Shown here: positions 54,900-64,000 of the stretch, one piece after another
Layout: each line of letters starts with the position of its first letter
How positions within the stretch are numbered: position 1 is the stretch's first letter
Source: a virus
IMG/VR virus record: IMGVR_UViG_3300005821_000002
Span: 32,487-96,486 of that record
DNA length: 64,000 nt
Direction: 5' to 3' (one strand)
The notes under the pieces: model-generated
Told to the model about the DNA's origin: nothing
Databases searched by the model: none
What the model saw: only the letters and a program-made list of their open reading frames with translations
Position numbers and translations under genes: made by a program

Positions 54900-57731
54900 A
54901 TGACTGTTTATAGTGATTTCATCGAAATAACAATAGATGGAACAGATGTGTCTGATTACGTTATAACGTATCAACGTAGTGAGTCTCTTTGTGAACCTGG
55001 TCAGGTATTTACATTAACAATGACCAGAAAGAAACTCGATGATACCTTTGTTAACATAGAGACTGCTGATCCTATAATCATCAAAGAGAAGTATGGTGGT
55101 TCACCAACGACAGTACTAAAGGGGTTCGTTACAAAAGTTGAAATCAATGCTGAGAGAGCACTGATGACAATTCATGGTGCGGATAAATATATTATGCTTG
55201 CAGATTACTTTATTCCAGAGCGCTTGGAAACAAGTGGACAAACGGTAGCATACTGGATAGAATATATTTGCAACGAGGCTGGCTTAGATGTTCAGTTTGA
55301 TGTCTCTCCTTATGCGGTTACGCAAGGGGCTGGAGATACAGAGGGTACTCCCCTTGGTATGCAGAGTGCATTACAATCACTGAAATTACTTGAGCGGAAA
55401 GGAACTTGTTATACTCGTTATGATTCTAGTTCAGACAAAATCTTAGTTTATAGATTAACTACTTCTCAACCAAAAGTAAATGTTAATTCTAGCAATTTAG
55501 TTACAATAGATAGATCAGTAGCAACAAAAACAACAAGAAACGTTGTGAAAGTATGGGGTGGTTATAGATATGATTGGTTAACTGGACAAGAAGTATCATA
55601 CAACGCTACCGCCAGAGCAGATATGCCTGAAATGGTAGTAGATCAAACAACTCTTATTTCTAGTCCTGAAATTAGAACATTTACATTTGCTAACATAGTA
55701 GCACAAAGAGTTCTTGCAACTACAGCGGAGTTGGATGATTTGGCTCTCTGTGAGTGTGCGGGACTTTACCCAGATGTGGAAATTGGTGATTGGATATATA
55801 TTTCAATCAGTCAAGGTGAATTTGACTACACAAGAGAGCGTCAAGTTACAAGTATAGATGTTTCTGTGGACACAAACGGAGCTAGAACTACGTTTACAGT
55901 AGGGGAAAAGTGTCCCAGGGTCTCTGTAAGCCCTCCAGTAGTGCCAATCTATGTCACAGATACTAAAACCGGCGTAGGCGTCTCCTGGGACGCAGGAGAG
56001 AGCTTCCTGCCCTCAAATACAGGGCTTACAGCATCTGGTGAACTAAGTGGTAAGAGTATTGCTGTAAATAACTACGGTAGACAGATGGTAGTGACCGTAG
56101 CTGGTCTACATAAGAGATATAGTGGGCTTTCTACATGGGTAGATGTAACAAATTTACCTGACCCAACAAATGAATCAAATGATCTAAGTCCACTAGGGGT
56201 TACGGATTTAGAAATGATGAAAGTTGTTGATGAACCTCTAAGACCTTACACATTTCATATGATTGCGTCAGGTTGTCATCCTTCAGGTTGGTTTAGAAGT
56301 TATGTCTTTACAACCGAGGATTACGGTTATAATTGGAAAACTACTCAGATGTGGGCACCTGCGATGTCCGGTAGTATATCAGCGTCAGGATATCAAGAAC
56401 ATCAATATGCTCCATCTGGTAAAGTATTCGATGTGTGGACACATGACATGACGGCATCGTTGGGAAACGCTGTAACTGTTTTAGTGTCATCACCATATGT
56501 AGAGGTAGATGAGGAAGACCCAGCTACTATTTACTTTGCTGAGTTTACATCTGGTGGTGAAGTTTGGATGGGTTATTGGGATGGTACGACTAGAAATCGA
56601 GAACAGCAAGTGACAACATCTGGTTTTATTGTAGGTGTTAAACAGTGGTCATGTCCAACTAATAGAGATATAGCATATACGGCTATTGTATCCAATGATG
56701 GTCCTACTTCTGCATATACAGGGGGACAAACATATGTATGGAAAACTATTGATGGTGGAGATAACTGGACTGAAATACACAATGAATTACTAATAGCAGA
56801 CTCGTCTTACGATTTCATTTCATCTTATACGGTTAATTTTGATACATCATCATCAGAAAGTGAAGTAAGGGTAGCATTTAATTGTTTTTATATGACTTCC
56901 ACAGTAAATGTTATTTATGCAAAAGCCAGATTTGTAAAAAGTAATCCAACAGGAAGTACAAGTTATACAGATGACACCAGTTCAAGTATAGCTTTGGAAT
57001 ATTCAGCATATATAGGCGCTGGAGAATATTTTAATAATTATAGTCACAATAATAGCTATGTGAATCAAAACTTTAACCCTGCTTGGAAAAATGCAGTTAT
57101 AGATGGTGTTACTTGGGCAGGAACAGGAGTTTATGGACAGGTTAGACGATCATCCGATAATGCATGGATAGATACACTTCAATGTGCTGTAGTGGTGAAA
57201 TTGAACTTTTCTACTGAAACAGTTACAGAATTCAATAAGACTGAAGCATTAACTGGTTCTTTAATTAGTGCGTCACCAAGAGCAGTATTGTGTTCAGCAA
57301 GAAGTACAAATGGTATATATATTTATTCAATAGGAGGTCTTGCATTAGTATCATCATCTGCTTGGACGACAGAAGGTTGGGCTTACGTAAATCCTTGGAA
57401 TGATTTTAATGGTTATGATAGTTTTTCAAAAGTTTTCATGGGATGGAAAGGAGCACCTGATTCTACATATCGTACAGTAGACACAGATGCTGATTATGAT
57501 GATACAGACTTTGTTCCATCTACAGCTGGGGGAAGTAACAGAGAAGGTGCATGTCAAGTGAATAAACAATTTGATAGTGCAATAAAGCATTGGTGTGTAA
57601 GTTCTGCATCGTTTCAAGGAGACCCGGACGGCTTTTGTTATTCAGAAGATGGTATAACTTGGACACAACACTGGGACAAGGTTCCTGATGTTTTCAATCT
57701 ATATGACTTTGCTTGGAGAACTTGGGAATAA
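54900..57731 (+). CDS. tail hub fused to Asp-box beta-propeller
   Basis: 943 residues with GTGAGGA upstream. Residues 1-345 repeat the hub plan of the preceding gene (TDVSDYVITYQRSESLCEPG; GFVTKVEINAERALMTIHGA). Residues 355-943 contain several Asp-box-like motifs (TEDYGYNWKTT, TIDGGDNWTEI, SEDGITWTQHW) of sialidase-type propellers. It may bind or cleave surface glycans. The catalytic Arg triad of true sialidases is not evident. Confidence 0.7.
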   Translation: MTVYSDFIEITIDGTDVSDYVITYQRSESLCEPGQVFTLTMTRKKLDDTFVNIETADPIIIKEKYGGSPTTVLKGFVTKVEINAERALMTIHGADKYIMLADYFIPERLETSGQTVAYWIEYICNEAGLDVQFDVSPYAVTQGAGDTEGTPLGMQSALQSLKLLERKGTCYTRYDSSSDKILVYRLTTSQPKVNVNSSNLVTIDRSVATKTTRNVVKVWGGYRYDWLTGQEVSYNATARADMPEMVVDQTTLISSPEIRTFTFANIVAQRVLATTAELDDLALCECAGLYPDVEIGDWIYISISQGEFDYTRERQVTSIDVSVDTNGARTTFTVGEKCPRVSVSPPVVPIYVTDTKTGVGVSWDAGESFLPSNTGLTASGELSGKSIAVNNYGRQMVVTVAGLHKRYSGLSTWVDVTNLPDPTNESNDLSPLGVTDLEMMKVVDEPLRPYTFHMIASGCHPSGWFRSYVFTTEDYGYNWKTTQMWAPAMSGSISASGYQEHQYAPSGKVFDVWTHDMTASLGNAVTVLVSSPYVEVDEEDPATIYFAEFTSGGEVWMGYWDGTTRNREQQVTTSGFIVGVKQWSCPTNRDIAYTAIVSNDGPTSAYTGGQTYVWKTIDGGDNWTEIHNELLIADSSYDFISSYTVNFDTSSSESEVRVAFNCFYMTSTVNVIYAKARFVKSNPTGSTSYTDDTSSSIALEYSAYIGAGEYFNNYSHNNSYVNQNFNPAWKNAVIDGVTWAGTGVYGQVRRSSDNAWIDTLQCAVVVKLNFSTETVTEFNKTEALTGSLISASPRAVLCSARSTNGIYIYSIGGLALVSSSAWTTEGWAYVNPWNDFNGYDSFSKVFMGWKGAPDSTYRTVDTDADYDDTDFVPSTAGGSNREGACQVNKQFDSAIKHWCVSSASFQGDPDGFCYSEDGITWTQHWDKVPDVFNLYDFAWRTWE

Positions 57732-58321
57732 TGGCTAGTGTATTGTGGGAAACAGACGACTCATTTGATACCATGTACATTATTTGGTCAGGGGCAGCTA
57801 CTCCTTGGCGAACTTACCTGTACGCAGATTATCAATATGTATATATATCACAAGCACCATCAATTACACGTTTGTTATTTGGAACAGCTAGTGGTATAGG
57901 AACAGCTAGTGGATGGATGGAAGAAAGAGATGTGACAAATATCTCTCCTGTTGGAGGTCATTTAGTACCATATGTATTAACACACCATCTAAATGAATGG
58001 GGAGATGCATTTTACACGGTAGCATTTGAAGCACCAACACTTATAAGTGCTTCTGGAGGGCAAGCACATCATAGTTACCACCCAGAATATACAAATAGCT
58101 GGGAAACCAAAGATCAAACATTCGGAAGAGTGGTGGACGTGGAATTTCCAAATTATTTGGAAGATTTGAGAGTATGTGTAGGAGTTTCAAATTCGGGATT
58201 TGTGAGAGTAGTACCAGTATCGCCAAGTGGTATAACGATATCTGGCTCATATTGGACAGATTGGAGTGCTATGGATAGTTCAGCAACAGTGACAGACTTA
58301 GAAGCGAGATGGATGTATTAA
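57731..58321 (+). CDS. tail-tip or fibre-associated protein
   Basis: 196 residues from the ATG at 57731 (TAATG overlap); the frame opens at 57713 inside the hub gene. Aromatic and beta-rich (TYL YADYQYVYISQAPS; SYWTDWSAMDSSATVT). Could be another propeller blade set. Function unknown. Confidence 0.55.
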   Translation: MASVLWETDDSFDTMYIIWSGAATPWRTYLYADYQYVYISQAPSITRLLFGTASGIGTASGWMEERDVTNISPVGGHLVPYVLTHHLNEWGDAFYTVAFEAPTLISASGGQAHHSYHPEYTNSWETKDQTFGRVVDVEFPNYLEDLRVCVGVSNSGFVRVVPVSPSGITISGSYWTDWSAMDSSATVTDLEARWMY

Positions 58322-58322
58322 T

Positions 58323-61300
58323 ATGCCTGTAATTCTAAACCTTGAAGATAAGATAATAAATCTAATTCGTGGAGAACGCTACAAATGGTTCACTACTGGA
58401 GTAAACCTCGGTGGTGTTACCGGTGTTAGTGGTGGTACTGGTGCGCCTATTGGTGGGTTTATTGGACAACTTATTCAGAGTAAAGTTACTTATGACACAA
58501 CAGAGAACGAAATATGGGACGTTCCTGTTAGTGGCGAATCACTTGTAACTAACTTGGATAGAATTAGGTTTAGACTTGCTGCCGTAGAAAGTGGTGGTGG
58601 TGGAACTACATTAGCTATTCTAGATGATGGTGATTGGGTAGCAAGTGGAGTAGAAACCTTAGATTTTATTGGAGCATATGATATAACATCATCTGGTACT
58701 ACAGTTATACTAACATTCTCTGGTGGTGGGGGTGGTATTACCGACTTGGAGGATTTGTCTGATGTTGTTATTACATCCGTGAGTGATAACGAAGTTCTGG
58801 CATACGACTCAGGTGGTGATTGGATAAACCAAACAGCGGCAGAAGCTGGATTATCAGAAACAGGACATACTCACGTAGAAACAGACATCACTGATTTGGA
58901 CCACGATGCAGTATCAATACAAGGAATTGGTGTTTCAAGTGTTACACCAGTATCGGGTGAGGTATTAGTATATAATAGTATTGAATGGTATCCAGACACT
59001 GTTTCGGGTGGTGGCGGCGATACTGATACAAAACAAGTAAAAGTATCTGCTGATGATACCACAGAAGGATATCTAGAAGATAAAATAGTAGCTGGGGCTA
59101 GTGTTACTGTTACTACGTTAAATGATGGTAGTGATGAGGACGTAGAAATTTCTGTGTCTGGTCTTTCTGTATTAGGACATTCACATGTTGAAGTAGACAT
59201 TACAGACTTAGAACACGACGCAGTAAAAATTCAAGGACGTACCGTAGCAGCAACTGCACCAACTGATGGGCAAGCGTTAGCGTGGAACTCTATTTCAACA
59301 GAGTGGGAACCACAAACCGTTTCTGGTAGTAGTGGAACAGGGCTTACATATTTAGTACAGTTTGAAGATTTAACATCTCAAGTTCCAGATACAGCAGATG
59401 ACTTCTGGCTATCACAAATTATGGTTAGCGGAAGTCTACAAGTACATAAGAACGGTCTGTTACAACAACCAGATAATTACTCTGAAACATCTACAAGTGG
59501 ATTCCACACAGATTTCTCACCAATAAGTGGTGATGAACTTATGGCCCAATACCTGATTACATTTTCAGGTGGTGGTGGTAGTGACCACGATTCATTAACT
59601 GTTGAAGATACTGACTCTATAAATCTTGAATTAACTGGACAAGCTCTGAGTGGGTACGTATTACCAGGTGGTGTAGACCATGACCAATTACTCAATTTTA
59701 CATCTACTGAACACTTCACAGAAGGTTCAATAGATCACGTAAATATTCAAAGTATTGGTTCTAACAGTCATGATGATCTAGATGCTCACGTAGCAAGCGG
59801 AAGTATCCACTTTACTGAGGAAAGTATTAGCCATCTTAATATTCAAGATATTGGCGATAATGCTCACTCAGCAATTGATAGCCATATTACAGACACCTCA
59901 ATTCACTTTGATGAATTGGATGAGTTGTCGGATGTAAATGCAGGAGCACCAAATGATGGAGAGGCGTTAGCGTGGAGACAATCTGCAAATGAATGGGTAG
60001 CATCTGGATTAGTGGTGGCATCACATACTCATCCAGATGAAGATGTAAAAATGAGTGTATTAGGCTCACCAACATATACTACACTTGAAGACTACTGGGA
60101 CACAGTACAAAGCGCTGGATTTATTTCTGGCGGTACTACAACTGATAATAGTGATGGAACTGTTACTGTTTCAGGTGGTACTGGTATCATCAAAACAACA
60201 GATTCTCACTTGGGAAGTAACGTATTCTTTGATTGGAGTACAGACAGTAATGTATCTCTAACTGATGATTCTACTAACTTTGTATATGTAGATTACAATG
60301 CTGGAAGCCCAACAATTTTAGCAACACCAACTTTGTCAAATATTAATTTACATACAGAAATCTTGATTAGCAGGGTGTATAGAGATGGTACTGACTTGCA
60401 TATTTGGAATGTGGGACAAAATGTTGCAGACTACGCTAAAGATGCCTGTTTGAAAGACTTTGAAGTATTCGGACCTCAAAGAGCAGAAGGTTTAGTTATT
60501 TCAGAAACGGGTACAAGAAATCTTGCTATGACAACGGGTATCTTGTATTGTGCTCACAACAGAACAACTCAATCTGCTTTAGACACTAGTGTATCTGATA
60601 CTTTTAGCTATTGGTTTAGAGATGGTGGTGTCGGTTGGACAGAACAAACAGCCCAAGCACAAATAAACAACGCTAATTATGATGATGGTGATGGTACACT
60701 AGGCTCACTTACTTCTAATAGGTATGGTGTGCATTGGGTCTACATGCTTTATGATGGAACTTTACATGTACAGTATGGTCAAGGAGATTATACACTAAAT
60801 GGAGCCACATCAGCAGATGTACCTGCTCCTCCAACATTGTTTGCTGATTTTGGTATTCTATTAGCTAAAATTGTTATTCAAGAGGGTGAGGCATCTTTTG
60901 CAGACCTTCAAACAGCTTTTGAAACCGCGTTTACAACCAATGCTACTCCAGACCACGGAGACTTGGCGGGTTTAGCAGATGATGACCATACTCAATATGC
61001 ATTAGCAGATGGTAGTCGTACATTTGATTTAGATGAACTTGAAGATACTACTATAACAACACCAGCACAGGGAGAATCATTAACTTATGATTCTGGAACA
61101 TGGGTAAATACTCTTATAAGTGGCGGTGTAAGTGGGCAGGCATATATTCTAGAAGATTTGACGGGTCAAGTACCAGATGCAGGTGATGACTTTTGGCTAG
61201 CTAATACACTTATGAGCGGTAGCCTGAGAGTTTATTACAATGGTTTAATTCAACAGCCTACAAACTACGCAGAAACATCAGCAAGTGGTTTTCACACGTA

Positions 61301-63887
61301 CTTTTCACCAGTAACTAACGACGAGTTATTTGCTCAGTATTTAGTAAATGATTTGAGTGGTTCAGCCGTAGTAGGAACAATTCAAATAGAAGAGGACGAT
61401 GCGGTAATTCAACAACGTGTAGCTGTTCTGAACTTTGAAGGAAGTGGTCTTGAAAGCGTTGTAGATGAAGGAAATAATAAGGTTACAGTCACCGTTAGTG
61501 GTGGGGGTGGTGCAGGACACGATCCAGTAACTATTGAAGACACAACTTCCTTGAACTTGGAACTTACAAATCAAGCGTTGAGTGGTTATGTACTTGAAGC
61601 GGGCGTAGACCATGATCAGCTACTAAACTTTGAAACAGATGAGCACTTTACGGAAGCATCAATTGACCACACAAACATAGCAAATATTGGTACAAACTCT
61701 CACGATGACATTGACGCTCACTTAGCTAGTGGAATTATTCACTTTACAGAGGAAAGTATAAGTCACCTGAACATTCAGGATATTGGTTCTAATTCACACT
61801 CTGCAATTGACACACACATTACCAATGAACCTTCAACGTCAATAGCTACTCATGCAGCAATAGCCGATGCTCACCAAGACCTTGTTACAGTTACTGATAC
61901 TGCCAGTTTAAATCTAGAATTAACAGGACAGGCGTTGAGCGGTTATGTGTTGGATGATAGTCACACACACATTGAAGCTAATATCACGGATTTGGACCAT
62001 GATGCTGTAAAATTACAGGGTAGAGCTATTTCTACTGCTGCTCCTGATAATAATGACTCATTAGTTTGGAACGGTAGTGTTTGGACACCAATATCAATAA
62101 GTGGTGGTAGTGGTACAGGAGAAACACTAGTTCTTGAAGATGTAACTAACCAAGTACCAGACACAGGAGATGATTTCTTTGTGGCTAACACTATGATAAG
62201 TGGTAGCTTGTCAGTCTTCTATAATGGTCTAATACAACAACCTACGAATTATGCAGAAACGTCTGCCAGCGGTTTCCACACTTACTTCTCACCTATTACT
62301 AACGATGAGCTATTTGCTCAATATTTGGTAGAAGATGTGGTTGGAAAAGCTGTTGTCGGTACAATACAGATAGAAGAAGATGATGCAGTAATTCAACAGC
62401 GTGTAGCCATACTAAATTTTGAAGGTGATGGTGTTGAAAGTGTTGTTGATGAAGGAAGTAATAAGGTAACTGTTACAATCAGTGGTGGAGGTGGGGGAGG
62501 AGTAACTGACCACGGAGCATTAACAGGGTTGGGTGATGATGATCATATTCAGTATGCACACCTGAGTCAAGATGAAACTATTCTTGGTCCTTGGAAATTC
62601 AATAGTACTTTTGAACAACGTGGCTATTACACGGATACTGCCTATACAAAGACAACAATTAGTGGTGGATTATACCATGTAACAGACAGTCAAACAGGAT
62701 TTGATAATGTTGCACAGATTAGAGGAAATCAGGTAAACATCCTTGGTAACAATGCTCAAGAACTTGCTGAATTTTCTACATCAGCTGTTGTATTCAATGA
62801 CCCTGGAAATAATGTAGACTTTAGAGTAAAATCTGTAAATTCGCCATATGCATTCATGGTTGATGCACAACTTGATAGAATATTTATGGGAAATCTTGGT
62901 GTTGACGATCATATAAGTTTTGACCCTACATCTCTCACAGGAAATAACTTTAGAATCACAACATCTGGTGTACTTACAACAAAATATCATAATTATTATG
63001 ATGGTGTAGAGGGACCAACTATTGAACTTATGCATTTACGAGGTGATGCTGTTGGACATGAACAGGGTATAGAACTTGGAGATGAACTTGGTAAACTGTC
63101 TTTCAAGGGCTATGATGATAATATTTTATATCCAGAAGCATCTAATATAACAATAACGGCCACAGAACTTTGGACTAGTACTACCATTGGAGCTAAAGTA
63201 GATTTTGTGACCACTCCTTCTGGAACTACAACTCCTCTTACTAGTTTAACATTGACTGGTACAGAAGTTGTTGTAAATGAAGATAGTAATGATATAAATT
63301 TCCGTGTTGAGAGTGATACTAACGAGAATGCATTCTTTATTGATGGTGGTACTGGAAGAGTTACTGTTGGTAAAGATAGTAATGCTGGTGCTCATTTTAC
63401 AGTTTATAATCAATCAGCATCTGCATGTCTATTATATCTTGAATCTGATATAGCGGCTGCTAGTTCTATTGTTGGTCAATTATCCTTTATAGCAGAGGAT
63501 ACCCTAGAACAGCGCCTTGCTTTTGGATATATTAGGGTTGAAACCGGTGCAAATTATGTATCACATGACCAAGGACTTATGAAGTTTTATGTGCCTGGAT
63601 ATACTGGTGGAGGTGCTGGCACAAGAGCACTTCTTATTTTAGACGGAGATGATGATGGAGGAGTTGTTATAAATGAAGATGGATTAACTCACGATTTCAG
63701 AGTAGAATCCACTGCCCAAACAGACGCATTAAAAGTAGATGCTGGTACTGGATATGTAACTATCCACAGTGCAAAAACAACTACTGGAGACCCAACACCC
63801 AACGAAGGATTAATTTATTGGAATACAGTAGATAATAAAATTCAGATGTACGCCGACGGTGCTTGGAGAACATTAGCATCGTGGTAA
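58323..63887 (+). CDS. giant repetitive tail fibre protein
   Basis: 1854 residues. Three copies of a module start near residues 353, 948 and 1276 (VPDxxDDFW...SGSL.V..NGL.QQP.NY.ETS), and two of an HDQLLNF...HFTE.SI module start near 449 and 1095. Glycine hinges (SGGGGG) separate them. The N-terminus (LNLEDKIINLIRGERYKWF) probably attaches to the tail; the C-terminus ends GLIYWNTVDNKIQMYADGAW, a common fibre tip motif. No intramolecular chaperone is clear. Confidence 0.85.
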   Translation: MPVILNLEDKIINLIRGERYKWFTTGVNLGGVTGVSGGTGAPIGGFIGQLIQSKVTYDTTENEIWDVPVSGESLVTNLDRIRFRLAAVESGGGGTTLAILDDGDWVASGVETLDFIGAYDITSSGTTVILTFSGGGGGITDLEDLSDVVITSVSDNEVLAYDSGGDWINQTAAEAGLSETGHTHVETDITDLDHDAVSIQGIGVSSVTPVSGEVLVYNSIEWYPDTVSGGGGDTDTKQVKVSADDTTEGYLEDKIVAGASVTVTTLNDGSDEDVEISVSGLSVLGHSHVEVDITDLEHDAVKIQGRTVAATAPTDGQALAWNSISTEWEPQTVSGSSGTGLTYLVQFEDLTSQVPDTADDFWLSQIMVSGSLQVHKNGLLQQPDNYSETSTSGFHTDFSPISGDELMAQYLITFSGGGGSDHDSLTVEDTDSINLELTGQALSGYVLPGGVDHDQLLNFTSTEHFTEGSIDHVNIQSIGSNSHDDLDAHVASGSIHFTEESISHLNIQDIGDNAHSAIDSHITDTSIHFDELDELSDVNAGAPNDGEALAWRQSANEWVASGLVVASHTHPDEDVKMSVLGSPTYTTLEDYWDTVQSAGFISGGTTTDNSDGTVTVSGGTGIIKTTDSHLGSNVFFDWSTDSNVSLTDDSTNFVYVDYNAGSPTILATPTLSNINLHTEILISRVYRDGTDLHIWNVGQNVADYAKDACLKDFEVFGPQRAEGLVISETGTRNLAMTTGILYCAHNRTTQSALDTSVSDTFSYWFRDGGVGWTEQTAQAQINNANYDDGDGTLGSLTSNRYGVHWVYMLYDGTLHVQYGQGDYTLNGATSADVPAPPTLFADFGILLAKIVIQEGEASFADLQTAFETAFTTNATPDHGDLAGLADDDHTQYALADGSRTFDLDELEDTTITTPAQGESLTYDSGTWVNTLISGGVSGQAYILEDLTGQVPDAGDDFWLANTLMSGSLRVYYNGLIQQPTNYAETSASGFHTYFSPVTNDELFAQYLVNDLSGSAVVGTIQIEEDDAVIQQRVAVLNFEGSGLESVVDEGNNKVTVTVSGGGGAGHDPVTIEDTTSLNLELTNQALSGYVLEAGVDHDQLLNFETDEHFTEASIDHTNIANIGTNSHDDIDAHLASGIIHFTEESISHLNIQDIGSNSHSAIDTHITNEPSTSIATHAAIADAHQDLVTVTDTASLNLELTGQALSGYVLDDSHTHIEANITDLDHDAVKLQGRAISTAAPDNNDSLVWNGSVWTPISISGGSGTGETLVLEDVTNQVPDTGDDFFVANTMISGSLSVFYNGLIQQPTNYAETSASGFHTYFSPITNDELFAQYLVEDVVGKAVVGTIQIEEDDAVIQQRVAILNFEGDGVESVVDEGSNKVTVTISGGGGGGVTDHGALTGLGDDDHIQYAHLSQDETILGPWKFNSTFEQRGYYTDTAYTKTTISGGLYHVTDSQTGFDNVAQIRGNQVNILGNNAQELAEFSTSAVVFNDPGNNVDFRVKSVNSPYAFMVDAQLDRIFMGNLGVDDHISFDPTSLTGNNFRITTSGVLTTKYHNYYDGVEGPTIELMHLRGDAVGHEQGIELGDELGKLSFKGYDDNILYPEASNITITATELWTSTTIGAKVDFVTTPSGTTTPLTSLTLTGTEVVVNEDSNDINFRVESDTNENAFFIDGGTGRVTVGKDSNAGAHFTVYNQSASACLLYLESDIAAASSIVGQLSFIAEDTLEQRLAFGYIRVETGANYVSHDQGLMKFYVPGYTGGGAGTRALLILDGDDDGGVVINEDGLTHDFRVESTAQTDALKVDAGTGYVTIHSAKTTTGDPTPNEGLIYWNTVDNKIQMYADGAWRTLASW

Positions 63888-63900
63888 GAGGAAGTGAATA

Positions 63901-64000
63901 ATGGGAGATAGTACTAGAGTAACTATAGCTAATATACAAACAGATATAGGAGAAGAGGGTAAAGCCCTTGTCTCCGATGGAGATGGTAATGTAGTACTTT
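63901..64000 (+). CDS. start of a gene cut by the window edge
   Basis: ATG at 63901 with GAGGAAG upstream; 33 codons visible (MGDSTRVTIANIQTDIGEEG, then KALVSDGDGNVVL). The downstream position implies a further tail or appendage protein. No domain can be named from the fragment. Confidence 0.6.
   Translation, partial: MGDSTRVTIANIQTDIGEEGKALVSDGDGNVVL

Noticed and set aside
54900-57731. Active sialidase
   Set aside because: Asp-boxes are structural; the arginine triad and nucleophile could not be identified.

Overview
The window is part of the genome of a large, A+T-rich, tailed double-stranded DNA bacteriophage. It carries large terminase, portal, major capsid, tail-tube, tape-measure and fibre genes, a phage replication set, and a very large tRNA island. 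A tail-tube gene, an apparent -1 frameshifted tail-assembly chaperone and a 1500-residue tape measure, with no recognisable sheath, point to a long flexible (siphovirus-like) tail. The host cannot be named from the sequence. The promoters are textbook sigma-70 sites (TTGACA, 17 bp, TATAAT), so a bacterium with a conventional housekeeping sigma factor is implied. The genetic code looks standard.

Layout. Bases 1-23500 are encoded on the minus strand. From right to left they hold: a replication/recombination block (family A DNA polymerase, RecA-like recombinase, gp32-like ssDNA-binding protein, DnaB-type helicase, Holliday-junction-resolvase-like nuclease, Cas4/RecB-like nuclease, sigma-region-4-like HTH protein, DEDD exonuclease, dNMP kinase, holin candidate); a 6.5-kb RNA island (5704-12230) with 28 tRNA genes covering all twenty amino acids, a compact tmRNA, a lytic transglycosylase, an HNH nuclease and other small genes; then a Toprim primase, an RNase HI, three DNA methyltransferases plus a partial fourth, and ten small tightly coupled genes. 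Two consensus promoters fire divergently at 23495-23583.

Bases 23600-64000 are on the plus strand: small zinc-finger genes, three beta-rich virion-type proteins, a carbohydrate module (epimerase, C-methyltransferase-like protein, glycosyltransferases, SAM methyltransferase), terminase, portal, protease/scaffold candidate, decoration candidate, major capsid, connectors with another glycosyltransferase embedded, tail tube, frameshifted chaperone, tape measure, tail hub, a hub fused to an Asp-box propeller, and a 1854-residue repetitive fibre.

The most unusual part is the RNA island. Many of its inter-tRNA spacers are closed by their own perfect 7-11 bp terminal stems that start and stop a few bases from the flanking tRNAs. 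Processing of the tRNAs would release them as discrete structured RNAs, and one or two appear pseudoknotted. The tmRNA has a canonical tag start but no stop codon where the tag should end. Several consensus promoters are written inside protein-coding sequence, and one sits so close to the primase start that the transcript would be nearly leaderless.
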